From Pseudorhodobacter wandonensis (lineage in GTDB: Bacteria > Pseudomonadota > Alphaproteobacteria > Rhodobacterales > Rhodobacteraceae), in NCBI RefSeq assembly GCF_001202035.1, contig NZ_LGHT01000025.1, positions 186,001 through 250,000 of the forward strand: 64,000 nt of DNA, written 5' to 3'. Both the position numbers and the translations under genes were made by a program. The notes beneath the pieces were generated by a model, which had not been told where the DNA came from, ran no database searches, and saw only the letters and a list, made by a program, of their open reading frames with translations. Of the stretch, positions 44,199-53,902 are shown in pieces (positions within the stretch are counted from its first letter, which is position 1; the number at the start of each line of letters is the position of its first letter).

Positions 44199-45233
44199 AT
44201 GGCCATCCAACCCGCAGACCTGCGCGCATTGCGCATCGAAAACCCCACAGCCCGCGCCCGTGATTTTGCCCATGCCCAAGGCATAACCGAGGCCGATCTG
44301 GTCGCCGCCCATGTTGGCCATGGTACCACTGCGATTGACGCCACTTTGGACCGTCTGATGCCCCTGATCGAAGGCTTGGGCGATGTCATGGCGCTGACCC
44401 GCAACGACTCTGCCGTGCATGAACGACGCGGCGTTTACGCGCCCTATCACGGCGGGGCCCATGCCCAAATGATCTTGGGGCCGGAAATCGACATGCGGAT
44501 GTTCCCGAAACATTGGGTCTTCGGCTTTGCTGTGGCCGAAACGGTGCCGGACGGCCGCAAATGCAGCCTGCAAATTTTTGACGGCGCGGGTGATGCGGTG
44601 CATAAAATCCACCTGAAACCAGAAAGTGATTTTGCGGCATTTGATGCGCTGGTCGCAACCCTGCGCCTGCCCGATCAGGTGCAAACCCTGACGCTGGCCC
44701 CCCGCGCAGCGGTCGAGGGGCCGAAGGGCGATGCGGCACGCGCCGATGCCCTGCGCGCCGATTGGGACGCGATGACCGACACGCATCAGTTCTTTGCCAT
44801 GACAAGCCGGCACAAGATGAACCGCCTTGGCGCATATCATGTTATCGGCGCGCCGCATGTGCAACGGCTGGACCTGTCGGCGGTGACACAAACCCTGACC
44901 ACCTGCGCCACCGAGGCCATTCCGGTGATGATATTTGTCGGCAATGCGGGCTGCATTCAAATCCACGGCGGGCTGATCGAAAAAGTCGTGCCGATGGGGC
45001 CATGGATCAACGTCATGGACCCGCGTTTCAATCTGCATCTGCGCGAAGATCATATTGCCGAGGCCTATTGCGTATCCAAGCCCACCAAGCGCGGAACCGT
45101 CTATAGTGTAGAGGCATTTGACAAAGACGGTGCGCTGATCTTGCAAATCTTTGGTTATCGCAAAGACGCGGCCCCCGATGCGTGGGACGCAATGACGGCA
45201 CGCTTGCCCCGTCTGGTGGAGGAAATGGCATGA
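44199..45233 (+). CDS. hmuS: Hemin-degrading/heme-trafficking factor
   Basis: Cytoplasmic heme-binding protein of the HmuS/HemS family, 344 residues, built from two similar halves. Conserved stretches include VMALTRNDSAVHERRGVY and NVMDPRFNLHLREDHIAEAY, and SKPTKRGTVYSVEAFD near the end. GAGAGGA lies upstream of the ATG. The stop overlaps the hmuT start (ATGA). First gene of hmuSTUV. Confidence 0.94.
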   Translation: MAIQPADLRALRIENPTARARDFAHAQGITEADLVAAHVGHGTTAIDATLDRLMPLIEGLGDVMALTRNDSAVHERRGVYAPYHGGAHAQMILGPEIDMRMFPKHWVFGFAVAETVPDGRKCSLQIFDGAGDAVHKIHLKPESDFAAFDALVATLRLPDQVQTLTLAPRAAVEGPKGDAARADALRADWDAMTDTHQFFAMTSRHKMNRLGAYHVIGAPHVQRLDLSAVTQTLTTCATEAIPVMIFVGNAGCIQIHGGLIEKVVPMGPWINVMDPRFNLHLREDHIAEAYCVSKPTKRGTVYSVEAFDKDGALILQIFGYRKDAAPDAWDAMTARLPRLVEEMA

Positions 45234-46096
45234 TCCGGCCCAGCCTTGCAAGCCTGCATCTTGGCTTGATCGCGGGCCTTGGGGTGGCGGCGCTTGCCAC
45301 CTTTGCCCTTGCCGACACCCCGAAACCCCGCGTCGTCTCTTTGGGCGGTTCAGTCACGGAAACAATTGTCGCGCTTGGCGCGGAGGATCTGCTGGTTGGG
45401 CGGGATTCGACCTCGAACTACCCCGAAAGCGTTTTGGCCCTGCCCGATGTCGGCTATATCCGTGCGCTTTCGCCCGAAGGGGTGTTGTCACTGACGCCGG
45501 ATCTGATCTTATCCGAGGACGGCGCGGGACCGGTAGAGGCAGTGGCGGTGTTGCAGGCGGGTGGCATTCCCTTTGTCACCATGCCCGGTAGCTTTAGCGC
45601 CCAAGGGGTGCTGGACAAAATCACATCTGTCGCAGCCGCGCTGAACCTTGAGGCAGAAGGCGCAGCCCTTGCCGACAAAACCGCTGCGGGCTTTGCCGCC
45701 GCCGCCGCCCGCGCAGATGCGGTGACCGCCCCGCAATCGGTGCTGTTTGTGATTTCGCTGCAGGGTGGTCGTGTGATGGCGGGGGGCGAAGGCTCATCTG
45801 CGGCTGGCATCATCGCACTTGGGGGCGGGGTGAATGCGGTGTCAGGCTTTGACGGCTATAAACAGATCACGGATGAGGCGGTGATCGCCGCCGCGCCCGA
45901 TGTGATTTTGATGATGGACCGCGGTGGCGATCTGGCGCTTTCGGCCGAAGATGTGCAGGCCACGCCCGCGCTTGCCGCAACGCCGGCCGCCAAGGCAGGC
46001 CGGATCATCCGCATGGACGGTATGCTATTGCTGGGCTTTGGTCCGCGCACGCCCGATGCGGCACTGGCATTGAACGCCGCACTTTACGGGGGCTGA
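45230..46096 (+). CDS. hmuT: Heme ABC transporter periplasmic binding protein
   Basis: 288 residues from ATG 45230, with an N-terminal signal sequence (ASLHLGLIAGLGVAALATFA). The fold is of the class III binding-protein type (RVVSLGGSVTETIVALGAED; DVGYIRALSPEGVLSLTPDL). Captures heme from the receptor and delivers it to HmuUV. The start overlaps hmuS; hmuU begins one base after its stop. Confidence 0.93.
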   Translation: MIRPSLASLHLGLIAGLGVAALATFALADTPKPRVVSLGGSVTETIVALGAEDLLVGRDSTSNYPESVLALPDVGYIRALSPEGVLSLTPDLILSEDGAGPVEAVAVLQAGGIPFVTMPGSFSAQGVLDKITSVAAALNLEAEGAALADKTAAGFAAAAARADAVTAPQSVLFVISLQGGRVMAGGEGSSAAGIIALGGGVNAVSGFDGYKQITDEAVIAAAPDVILMMDRGGDLALSAEDVQATPALAATPAAKAGRIIRMDGMLLLGFGPRTPDAALALNAALYGG

Positions 46097-46097
46097 C

Positions 46098-47144
46098 ATG
46101 GTTATGCTGGCCGAAACGACGGATATACAAGACCGGTCGATCCGCGCGGCGCGTGTGACACAAGGGCTGGCCTTGGCTCTGGCTGTGGCCGGACTGGCCT
46201 CAATCGGGTCAGGGGCAACGGGGGTGTCGCTTTTCGATATGCTGGATGGTTTATCTGCGCGTGAGGCGTTGATTCTATGGGATATTCGCCTGCCTCGTTT
46301 GGCAATGGGCGCACTGGTGGGTGCTGCGCTGGCAGTGTCGGGGGCGCTGATGCAAGGGCTGTTTCGCAACCCGCTGGCGGATCCGGGGATTGTGGGAGTG
46401 GGGGCCGGCGCCGGCCTTGGTGCGGTGCTGGCGATTGTGCTGGGCGGGCTGTTGCCTGCAACCCTTGGCGCATGGATCGGCCCGCAACTGGTGCCGTTTG
46501 CGGCGTTTCTGGGCGGCTGGGCGGCGACCATTGCTCTGTATCGTTTGGCCAGCCGCGGCGGCAGCGTATCGGTGGCCACGATGCTATTGGCAGGCATCGC
46601 GCTTGGTGCCTTGGCTGGCGCTGTGACGGGCGTGCTGGTTTATATGGCCGATGACCGCCAGCTGCGCGACCTTACCTTTTGGGGCATGGGGTCGTTGGCG
46701 GGGGCAAGCTGGGCCAAGATTGCGGCCAGCCTGCCGTTGATTGTGCCGGTTCTGGCGCTTTCGCCGCTGCTGGCACGCGGGCTGAACGCACTGGCCCTGG
46801 GCGAGGCGCAGGCCCGCCATATCGGCATAGATACCGAGCGTTTGAAACGCATCACGATTCTGGGGGTGGCGGCCAGCGCCGGTGCCTCTGTGGCGATTGC
46901 GGGTGGCATCGGCTTTATCGGCATCGTCGTGCCGCATCTATTAAGGCTGGCAACCGGGCCGGACCACCGCTTTTTGCTGCCCAATGCGGCCCTATTGGGG
47001 GCAAGCCTGCTGGTGCTTGCCGATATCTTTGCCCGCACGCTTTTGGCACCGGCCGAGCTGCCTATTGGCATTGTCACTGCGCTGGTCGGCGCGCCGGTGT
47101 TTTTATGGATATTGCTGCAACGGCGCGGCATCGGGGGGTTATGA
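46098..47144 (+). CDS. hmuU: Heme ABC transporter permease
   Basis: FecCD/BtuC-type permease, 348 residues with about ten hydrophobic segments. Typical motifs are RLPRLAMGALVGAALAVSGA, MQGLFRNPLADPGIVGVGAG and GGIGFIGIVVPHLLRLATGP. The stop overlaps the hmuV start. Confidence 0.95.
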   Translation: MVMLAETTDIQDRSIRAARVTQGLALALAVAGLASIGSGATGVSLFDMLDGLSAREALILWDIRLPRLAMGALVGAALAVSGALMQGLFRNPLADPGIVGVGAGAGLGAVLAIVLGGLLPATLGAWIGPQLVPFAAFLGGWAATIALYRLASRGGSVSVATMLLAGIALGALAGAVTGVLVYMADDRQLRDLTFWGMGSLAGASWAKIAASLPLIVPVLALSPLLARGLNALALGEAQARHIGIDTERLKRITILGVAASAGASVAIAGGIGFIGIVVPHLLRLATGPDHRFLLPNAALLGASLLVLADIFARTLLAPAELPIGIVTALVGAPVFLWILLQRRGIGGL

Positions 47145-47920
47145 TGCTGGAAATAGGCGATCTTTGTGTTGCGCTTGCGGGACGTCAGGTTTTGCATAGC
47201 ATCTCCTTAACCGCGCAGCAGGGGCAAATCACAGCCATCGTCGGGCCGAACGGGTCGGGCAAGACAACCCTGTTGCGCGCTATGACCGGCGATGCCCCAT
47301 TTCACGGTCACGCCCGATTGAACGGGCTGGACGTGGCGCAGGCAAAACTGTGGCAACTGGCTACCATTCGCGCCGTATTGGCCCAAGCGACCCAGCTTGC
47401 CTTTCCCTTTACCGTGACCGAGGTGGTGCGCCTTGGCCTTCAGTCAAGCGAGGTGGATGCCCAAACCGACCTGCCTGCGCGCGCCTTGGCCATGGTCGGG
47501 CTGGCATCCTATGGCAACCGCGCCTTCCAAGACCTTTCTGGCGGCGAACAGCAACGCGCCCACCTCGCCCGCGTTTTGTTGCAAGTGTGGCAGCCGGTCG
47601 GGCCAAACGGCCCGCGCTGGCTGTTTCTGGATGAACCGGTGTCCAGCCTTGATATCGGGCATCAACTGATGGTGATGGGCATCGCGCGGCGTTTTGCCGA
47701 TGCGGGGGGCGGAGTGGTGGCGGTGATGCATGATCTGAACCTGACCGCCATGTTTGCAGACCAGATGGCGCTGCTGCACAACGGCCGCCTTGCAGCAATG
47801 GGCAGCCCGCATCAGGTGATGACGGACGGCACCTTGTCTACGGCCTATGGCTGCCCCGTGCGCGTAAATGCCGCCCCGGATCATGGCCCGTGGCTGGTGC
47901 CGCAAGCGATGCCGGCTTAA
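47141..47920 (+). CDS. hmuV: Heme ABC transporter ATPase
   Basis: 259 residues from ATG 47141 (a second ATG follows at once at 47144). Walker A VGPNGSGKTTLL, signature LSGGEQQRAHLARVLLQ, Walker B WLFLDEPVSSLD and switch His in VMHDLNLT. Last gene of the hmuSTUV operon, convergent with the DUF1513 pseudogene, whose end overlaps it by four bases. Confidence 0.95.
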   Translation: MMLEIGDLCVALAGRQVLHSISLTAQQGQITAIVGPNGSGKTTLLRAMTGDAPFHGHARLNGLDVAQAKLWQLATIRAVLAQATQLAFPFTVTEVVRLGLQSSEVDAQTDLPARALAMVGLASYGNRAFQDLSGGEQQRAHLARVLLQVWQPVGPNGPRWLFLDEPVSSLDIGHQLMVMGIARRFADAGGGVVAVMHDLNLTAMFADQMALLHNGRLAAMGSPHQVMTDGTLSTAYGCPVRVNAAPDHGPWLVPQAMPA

Positions 47921-48808
47921 GGCGCGATCGGGTGGTTGCCCCATGCCACGGGGTGCTGTTCCAGCAAGGCCAAACCCTGATCACGCTGCCGTGCCACGCC
48001 TTGCCCGTCTGTCACGACAAACCCCGCCCCCATCGCGCCCACGCCAGAAATATTCGCAGCCGGGCAAAGCTGCGCCGCCTGCCCTGCTTGCCACAGACCT
48101 AACAGCGGCACAGGCTCGGCGGCGTCACCCTCCCATTGCATGGCAATCGCGATGTGGTCAGGCAACAGGGCAAGGTGAAGGATCGAGTTTTGAGGGTATT
48201 CAGCCACCAATTCCACCTGATCCACAAGCACGCCATCTGCTATAACCGTCAGGTTCTGGCGCATGGTACAAAGTTCAGTATGGTTCGGGCGCTTGGGTCG
48301 GTCTGGATGCCCCCATTGGCCACAGCCAAGCGGTGATCGGGCAACGCCTTGTTATCATCGGGCAATACCGCCACAACCCCGCTTCCGCAGTCGGCGAAAA
48401 CCGCGCGTATCCCACAGGCCAACGCGGCCTGCCGAGCCTTCCGCCCCCACCTCGGATGTCAGCAACAGCAATCCTTCTGCCGAAAAGGCACCATGCCCGT
48501 TGAATTGCCGCCCCTGTGGCGGGTCAAGCCTGTGCAGCACGGCCCTGCGCGCACCATTCAGCACCAGTGCAAAGGTGTCAGGGCGTCGGGCAAAGACCAC
48601 TGCTATCGCGCGGGTGGGGCGGGCGCAGGCCGCCGCGCGGGCAGCGCTGGGTGAAACGACTATGTCCATTCCCAGACAGCCCATGCAGCACTCCCCCCCT
48701 GCGCCGTTTTTCCCGCCGCCAGAAAGGCGGGACTGCCGACATCGGCCCAAGTCAATCGCGGCAAGCTCGTTATCGCAAGCCCTGCCAGAAAGCGCGGCGG
48801 CTGGTCAT
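47917..48808 (-). pseudogene. DUF1513 (beta-propeller-like) gene, frameshifted
   Basis: Begins ATG at 48806-48808, one base after the imelysin stop, with a twin-arginine start MTSRRAF; the family continuation LAGLAITSLPRLTWADVGSP appears only in the next frame. Further frame changes follow near 48690 and between 48380 and 48264, where PDDNKAL and LAVANGGIQTDPSAR lie in a different frame from GLWDTRGFRRL before and MRQNLTVIADG after. At least four indels are implied, or sequencing errors. The intact family member is a secreted protein of about 350 residues found beside imelysin genes. Confidence 0.78.
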
Positions 48809-48809
48809 T

Positions 48810-49781
48810 TTAATCCCCATCTGCTGCGTTAAACCCGATGCCCACGTCCAGCTCTGGCCCAAGCTCGGACAAAACGACGATGCGCAACGCCTCAATCGCC
48901 TGTTGCAAAATCTCGACCTTCAGGCGGCTTTCAGGCATTGCCACGCCTGCCAGTTCAGGATCATCAAGCGTTTCGGCCAGCCCCAAAGCATGGTCAAACG
49001 CGGCGATGGTCTGCGGCGCGTCCGGGGTCAGCGCAAGGGCCAACGCCTTTTGCGCCTGCAACGACAGAATGATATTGCGCAAGGGACGGCCTGACGCCAG
49101 TGCCTCGGCCCGCTCGGGGCGCGGTGTTGTGAAACTGCCCAAAGGGCGGCCAAGGCGGCTGTCATCGGTAAACTCCAACGAGGTGACAAGCTGGGTAAAC
49201 AAAACCTGCCGTGCCTCGGGGCGGGTCAGGTAGGTGGTGTTGCCCGCCTCGCCCGCCGTCAGCATGGTGTCGGCATAAGCAGTGACCCATGCGTCATTTA
49301 CCTCCCCCGCCACACGGGCAAGGTCGGTCGTTGTGGCACGGGTTAACGGGCAAGGATCGGCAGGCAAATTCCCCGCCGGATAAAGCAAACGTTCCAACGC
49401 AAACAGCCCCCGCGCAGCAATGGATTGCTTGGCAAACATCGCGGGGTCCAACTGTGCCGCATCCCCTGTCAACAAGGCCATCTGTGCCCGCGAACCGCTG
49501 CCCTTCGGGTCGGGCCAATAGGCGATGGCTAGGCCAAGCCCGCCCTGTTCAACCGGGCCAAAACGCAAATGCTGCACCCCCATCCACGCATCAAACGCCG
49601 CTTGATAGGCGGGGCGCAGATCGGCCACGTCACAACTGCGGGTGGCGGCATCTGCCAAATTTTGGCTGGCCTGCGCGAAGCGGGCATAGCCGGGTAGGAT
49701 ATGCTGCGTCACTGCCTCGGGAAAATCGGCAAGTGCGGGCGTGGCAAGGCACAGCAAAACGGCAAGGGGTTTAAGCATCAC
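48810..49781 (-). CDS. Imelysin-family periplasmic protein (first)
   Basis: 323 residues with signal peptide (KPLAVLLCLATPALAD). Helical imelysin fold proteins (EfeO M75 domain/IrpA) are tied to iron uptake. The region corresponding to the GxHxxE motif reads ARGLFALERLLYP, so the His is replaced. Its start overlaps the stop of the di-heme gene. Distinct from the larger imelysin at 52118-53386. Confidence 0.85.
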   Translation of the reverse strand: MMLKPLAVLLCLATPALADFPEAVTQHILPGYARFAQASQNLADAATRSCDVADLRPAYQAAFDAWMGVQHLRFGPVEQGGLGLAIAYWPDPKGSGSRAQMALLTGDAAQLDPAMFAKQSIAARGLFALERLLYPAGNLPADPCPLTRATTTDLARVAGEVNDAWVTAYADTMLTAGEAGNTTYLTRPEARQVLFTQLVTSLEFTDDSRLGRPLGSFTTPRPERAEALASGRPLRNIILSLQAQKALALALTPDAPQTIAAFDHALGLAETLDDPELAGVAMPESRLKVEILQQAIEALRIVVLSELGPELDVGIGFNAADGD

Positions 49782-51292
49782 AGACTCTCCAGAAATTTGA
49801 TCAAGGCATCGCGGTCATTTTCAGGCAGAGCAACGACACCATTGCGGGCGGCCTGCGCCTCGCCGCCGTGCCACAAAAACGCCTCTAGTAAAGACCGCGC
49901 GCGGCCATCGTGCAAGAATTGGCTGTGACCGGAAACCTGCTCGGTCAGGCCCACCCCCCACAGTGGCGGAGTTTTCCATTCGGACCCGCTCGCGCGGCCC
50001 TCGGGGCGGTTGTCGGCCAGTCCTGCGCCCATGTCATGCAGCAAAAGGTCGGTATAGGGCCAGATCAATTGAAAGCTTTGCTCGGGCTGGTTTTCCAACC
50101 GGTGGGTGACGTGTTTGGGGGTATGGCAACCGGTGCAACCAAGGGTATAAAATACCTCTTTGCCACGCAAAACCAACGGGTCAGCAACATCGCGGCGTTC
50201 GGGAACGCCAAGGTTGCGCGAATAGAACGCAACCAGATCCAGCGAGGCGGCGTCCACCTCCAGCCCGTCACGACTGCCCGGTTCCTGCCCGTGCACGGCA
50301 TTGATGCATTCGGTTTGCGCCGCCATGCAATCGCCCCACGGGTCGGGGTGTAGAGGCGTCGACAGGCCCATATCGCCCGAAAACGCCCCCGACGATTGGT
50401 CGCGAACCGTGGCCGCACCGCCCTTGTATCCAAAGCGACCCAGCATGGGAGTACCAAATTCCGCACTGGGAACAATGCTGGGGCGGCCTGAAATGCCGTC
50501 ACCATCGGCATCATGCGGGTCGGAACGGGCCAAAAGGGTTTCAGCCGGAATAGCCTCCAGCAAACCCAGCCCGATCATCTGTGGCGCCACGCGGGGCGAC
50601 AGCATGGTATTTGCGTGCAGCGGGCCATAACCAAGATCACCCACGGTGTAGAGCGGCGCGCGCAGGGTGACAATTGTGCCATCACCAAGCGTTACGGGCA
50701 GGTCGGTATACGTGATTTGCATCTGACCTTCGGCCGCGTGGCCGGGACTGGCAAAATCCTGCAATTGGCCGCCATAGGTCGGCTCATGCGCGGTGGCGAT
50801 CCAATCCTCAATTTCCTGCGCGCTGCTGGCGGCAGGTGCAGGCACAGACAGACGCAAAAACATCGAAACGGCTCGGTCATCGGCACCGGTTGGTGCATGG
50901 CCACGCCCGTCCTTCAGGTGGCAATCCTGACAGGCCCGCGCATTGTAAAGTGGCCCCAACCCGTCGGATGCCAATGTGGACGAAGGAGAGGCAACCCAGG
51001 TTTTTCGAAACAGCGCGTTGCCCAGCTTGAAATCCATCTCATGCGCAAAGGGCATATTGGCCGAAAGCTGCGAGAACGCATCGGCATTGCTCCGCACCCG
51101 CACTGTCGCGGCCCCTGCCGGTTTTTCTTCAAAGGATTCGGGCTTGGTAAAATCAGTGGTGGGCGCTGTCACGGCCGCAATCCGTGCCGACTCGGTCGCT
51201 GTGCGGGGAATGGCCGACAAATGGCGGTCATCCAGGGTTTGCGCGGCAAGTGGCATTGCCACGCATGACAGTATCAGGGCGGTGCGGAACAT
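49778..51292 (-). CDS. Di-heme c-type oxidoreductase (DUF1111-type)
   Basis: 504 residues with a signal peptide (RTALILSCVAMPLAAQT). Two c-type heme sites: RACQDCHLKDGRGHAP near residue 120 and GCTGCHTPKH near residue 395. Similar proteins (often called thiol or di-heme oxidoreductases, peroxidase-like) neighbour imelysin genes and may oxidise ferrous iron or another periplasmic donor; that is inference. An iron-type operator lies 38 bp upstream of the start. Confidence 0.88.
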   Translation of the reverse strand: MFRTALILSCVAMPLAAQTLDDRHLSAIPRTATESARIAAVTAPTTDFTKPESFEEKPAGAATVRVRSNADAFSQLSANMPFAHEMDFKLGNALFRKTWVASPSSTLASDGLGPLYNARACQDCHLKDGRGHAPTGADDRAVSMFLRLSVPAPAASSAQEIEDWIATAHEPTYGGQLQDFASPGHAAEGQMQITYTDLPVTLGDGTIVTLRAPLYTVGDLGYGPLHANTMLSPRVAPQMIGLGLLEAIPAETLLARSDPHDADGDGISGRPSIVPSAEFGTPMLGRFGYKGGAATVRDQSSGAFSGDMGLSTPLHPDPWGDCMAAQTECINAVHGQEPGSRDGLEVDAASLDLVAFYSRNLGVPERRDVADPLVLRGKEVFYTLGCTGCHTPKHVTHRLENQPEQSFQLIWPYTDLLLHDMGAGLADNRPEGRASGSEWKTPPLWGVGLTEQVSGHSQFLHDGRARSLLEAFLWHGGEAQAARNGVVALPENDRDALIKFLESL

Positions 51293-51329
51293 AGTGTTTC
51301 TCCTTACCGCGCCTGAGTGCTAAATATTT

Positions 51330-51346
51330 CTGACTAATTCAATCAG
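51330..51346. promoter_or_regulatory. Iron-responsive operator candidate (di-heme/imelysin operon)
   Basis: CTGACTAATTCAATCAG, TGA-N9-TCA with one mismatch in the arms. Lies just upstream of the di-heme oxidoreductase start at 51292, downstream of bfr. Confidence 0.65.
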
Positions 51347-51368
51347 AATATGTCACGCTGCGACGCAG

Positions 51369-51854
51369 TTACTCAGCCTGATCTGCGGGTTTTGCGTTAA
51401 GTTGGCCATATTTCTCGGGTCCGATCGCATCATAAAGTGCGATTTGGGTTTCCAGAAAGTCAATGTGACCCTCCTCATCCTTAATCAGCTCCTCAAACAA
51501 GGTTTTGGAGGTGAAATCACTCACCGCATCGCAATGCTTGCGCGCCTCTATGTAAAGTTTGCGCGCGTCATGTTCGCCCGCCAAATCGGCATCCAGAGTT
51601 TCGCGCAAGGTTTCGCCAATGCGCAAAGGGTCCAGCTTTTGCAGGTTCGGGTGGCCTTCCAGAAACAAAATCCGCGCGATCAGGCGATCGGCATGCTGCA
51701 TTTCCTCGATGCTTTCCGCACGGGATTTGGCGGCGATATGGCCGAAACCCCAATCCTCCTGCAGCCGGTAGTGCAGCCAGTACTGGCTGACAGCTGTCAG
51801 TTCAGACCGCAGCGCTGCGTTCAGATAATCGATGACTTCGGGGTCGCCCTTCAT
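51369..51854 (-). CDS. bfr: Bacterioferritin
   Basis: 24-mer iron-storage protein, 161 residues from ATG 51852-51854 with AGGAG upstream. Ferroxidase residues Glu18, Glu51 and His54 and the heme ligand Met52 are all present (RSELTAV and IEEMQHADR). The frame could start six codons earlier, but that segment is not conserved. The upstream bfd gene runs 53 bp into it in another frame. Confidence 0.96.
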   Translation of the reverse strand: MKGDPEVIDYLNAALRSELTAVSQYWLHYRLQEDWGFGHIAAKSRAESIEEMQHADRLIARILFLEGHPNLQKLDPLRIGETLRETLDADLAGEHDARKLYIEARKHCDAVSDFTSKTLFEELIKDEEGHIDFLETQIALYDAIGPEKYGQLNAKPADQAE

Positions 51855-52101
51855 GGGATGCTCCTGTTCCAAGGTATGGTATTGTCTGGCTGGACGGGAT
51901 CGTCGTGGCTGGCCCTAAACTGGCACAGTTGCGCATGGTGTCAAGGAACAGCGGCATACAGCCGCCGCAATCCGCGCGCTTGCCGAGCGCGCGGTAAATT
52001 TTACCGGGGGTAATAACCGTTTCGGGGTCTGCCGCGCGCATCCAGTCCACCGCCGCCGCGATCTGGCGATCAGTGATGCCCATACAGTGACAGATGATCA
52101 T
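51802..52101 (-). CDS. bfd: Bacterioferritin-associated ferredoxin (BFD-type 2Fe-2S protein)
   Basis: 99 residues from ATG 52099-52101. Cluster ligands in [13 protein letters not shown] and [10 protein letters not shown], the standard CxC...CxxC pattern. Bfd reduces bacterioferritin to release iron. It is longer than common Bfd proteins, and its 3' end overlaps the start of bfr by 53 bp, so the tail may be variable. Confidence 0.9.
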   Translation of the reverse strand: MIICHCMGITDRQIAAAVDWMRAADPETVITPGKIYRALGKRADCGGCMPLFLDTMRNCASLGPATTIPSSQTIPYLGTGASHEGRPRSHRLSERSAAV

Positions 52102-52117
52102 GACAAACCCCTTTGCA

Positions 52118-53386
52118 TTATTGGAAAACAGCGCCCGGATTATCCAAACTGTCGGACCCTTCAATCGCCACGCCCGCAGCCCCCAAGGCCGTGACAGCGC
52201 GATTGATCGAGGCGGTTTGCGTGACCAGCGCATCCACAGCCCCCATAATCAGCGCCTCACCTTTCGCATTGCCCGGCGCAAGCATTTGGTCATAGGCCAT
52301 GCCGCCCTCTGCCGCTGTTTTGACCGCAGCCAGTGCAGCGACCGAGGCATCCAGTTCCCCGCGCAATTGCGCATCTACCGCAGCATCGGCCGAGGCCACC
52401 AGATCCGACATAGACGGGCCGGAAATTACGCTGCCATCCACCCGCGTATAGCTGCCAGTATAGACGTTGCGGATGCCCAAACCATCGTAATAGTGGCTGT
52501 TATGGGTGTTGTCGGAAAAACAATCATGCTCTTCCTCGGGGTCATTCAGCATCACGCCAAGGCGCATCCGCTCGCCGGCAAGTTCACCATAAGACAGGCT
52601 GCCCATCCCGGTCAGTATAGCGGAAAGGGCGGCATTCGGGTCTTTCAAAATGGTTTCGCGGGCCTCGCCACTGGTCCATTGGTCAGCCATATAGCCAAGG
52701 TCACTTACCAGCAAATCGGTCGCGGCCTGCAAATAGGCAGCGCGGCGGTCACAGTTCCCATTGGTGCAAGCTGCCCCTTGTGCGTAATCGCTAGCGGCAC
52801 GCGCGCCCGCCCCCGGCCCGGTGCCGTTCAAATCCTGCCCCCACAGCAGAAACTCAATCGCGTGATAACCGGAAGCCACATTCGCCTCGATCCCGTCGAC
52901 CTCATGCAGGGTGCCGGATATAAAATCAGAAGTCAGCGCGCTGGCATCAATTTCAGCCCCTGAAAGGGTAAATTTCGGCGTCGCAATGATGTTCAGCGAA
53001 GACAGCGGGTTTTCGTCGGATTGGCCGTAACTGGCATCAACATAATCGATCAGCCCTTCGTCCAGCGGCCAAGCATTCACCTTGCCTTCCCAATCATCCA
53101 CGATAGAGTTGCCAAAACGAAACGCCTCGGTTTGCTGGTAGGGAACACGCGCGGCCAACCAAGCAGTTTTGGCCGCAGCAAGCGTAACGTCAGACGGGGA
53201 CGCGATCAGCGCCGCAACCGCCTTTTGCAAGGCCTGCGCAGTAGTCAAGCTGTCGCCATAACCTGCCGCAGCCATGTCAACATAGGTTTGGGCCACAGCC
53301 TCAGGCGTTGCAGCAAATACAGGAGCCGCAAACAATGTCGCAGTCAGGGCGGTGGTGGTCAGCGTGGCAAACAGGCTAAGACGCAT
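52118..53386 (-). CDS. Imelysin-family iron-regulated protein (IrpA-like)
   Basis: 422 residues with a signal peptide (LTTTALTATLFAAPVFA). The M75/imelysin motif is intact as SGYHAIEFLLWGQDLNGTGP (GxHxxE). Two Cys residues flank a loop (GAACTNGNCDRRA). Located 16 bp upstream of bfd and downstream of hemP and its partner orf on the same strand; probably part of that iron-controlled run. Confidence 0.9.
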   Translation of the reverse strand: MRLSLFATLTTTALTATLFAAPVFAATPEAVAQTYVDMAAAGYGDSLTTAQALQKAVAALIASPSDVTLAAAKTAWLAARVPYQQTEAFRFGNSIVDDWEGKVNAWPLDEGLIDYVDASYGQSDENPLSSLNIIATPKFTLSGAEIDASALTSDFISGTLHEVDGIEANVASGYHAIEFLLWGQDLNGTGPGAGARAASDYAQGAACTNGNCDRRAAYLQAATDLLVSDLGYMADQWTSGEARETILKDPNAALSAILTGMGSLSYGELAGERMRLGVMLNDPEEEHDCFSDNTHNSHYYDGLGIRNVYTGSYTRVDGSVISGPSMSDLVASADAAVDAQLRGELDASVAALAAVKTAAEGGMAYDQMLAPGNAKGEALIMGAVDALVTQTASINRAVTALGAAGVAIEGSDSLDNPGAVFQ

Positions 53387-53404
53387 CAGATTTCCTTATT
53401 TGGT

Positions 53405-53902
53405 TCAGGTTAGTGTAGTAGAGAGTCGTTCACGCGGCGCGCGCTGCGGATCATGCCCAGCAAGCCAAGTCCCCCCCCCCCGCGCCAGCTGCACCGCCTG
53501 CCAAGCCGCATTGGGTTGCATCAGGATCAAGGCGAACGCCATCGCATCCTCATTGTCGCCAAGCGTTGCAGCAGCAACCATATGCGCAAAGGCGGCTTCA
53601 TCACCGCCAAAGCAGGCGCAGGAGATGCCATGGCGCATGATGGAACGGCGGGGCGCGCCCAACATTACCCCCATCAAATCGGCAAAGGCATTCAGTTCTA
53701 GCGCCGCACGACCGCCAGAAAATGCGCTCGAATATTCGCGCGCAACGGCCTCTCGGCCTGCAGCGCCATCGCACCACTTGCGAAAGGCCAGAATGGCCGC
53801 GCGGTCTTGCGCGTTCAATTCAACCAGCATTCCAACAGCAGCTCCGCCTCGGTTAGGCTGTTCAGGCTTTGGCTTTTCTCCTGGGGTCCATGCAATACTC
53901 AT
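53405..53902 (-). CDS. Protein of unknown function coupled to hemP
   Basis: 165 residues, no signal peptide or membrane helix. Contains Cys in RKWCDG and ISCACFGG, and a helical C-terminus (AMAFALILMQPNAAWQAVQL). The start overlaps the hemP stop in ATGA. I recognise no family. Placement within the heme/iron cluster suggests a role in heme handling, which is inference. Confidence 0.7.
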   Translation of the reverse strand: MSIAWTPGEKPKPEQPNRGGAAVGMLVELNAQDRAAILAFRKWCDGAAGREAVAREYSSAFSGGRAALELNAFADLMGVMLGAPRRSIMRHGISCACFGGDEAAFAHMVAAATLGDNEDAMAFALILMQPNAAWQAVQLARGGGTWLAGHDPQRAPRERLSTTLT

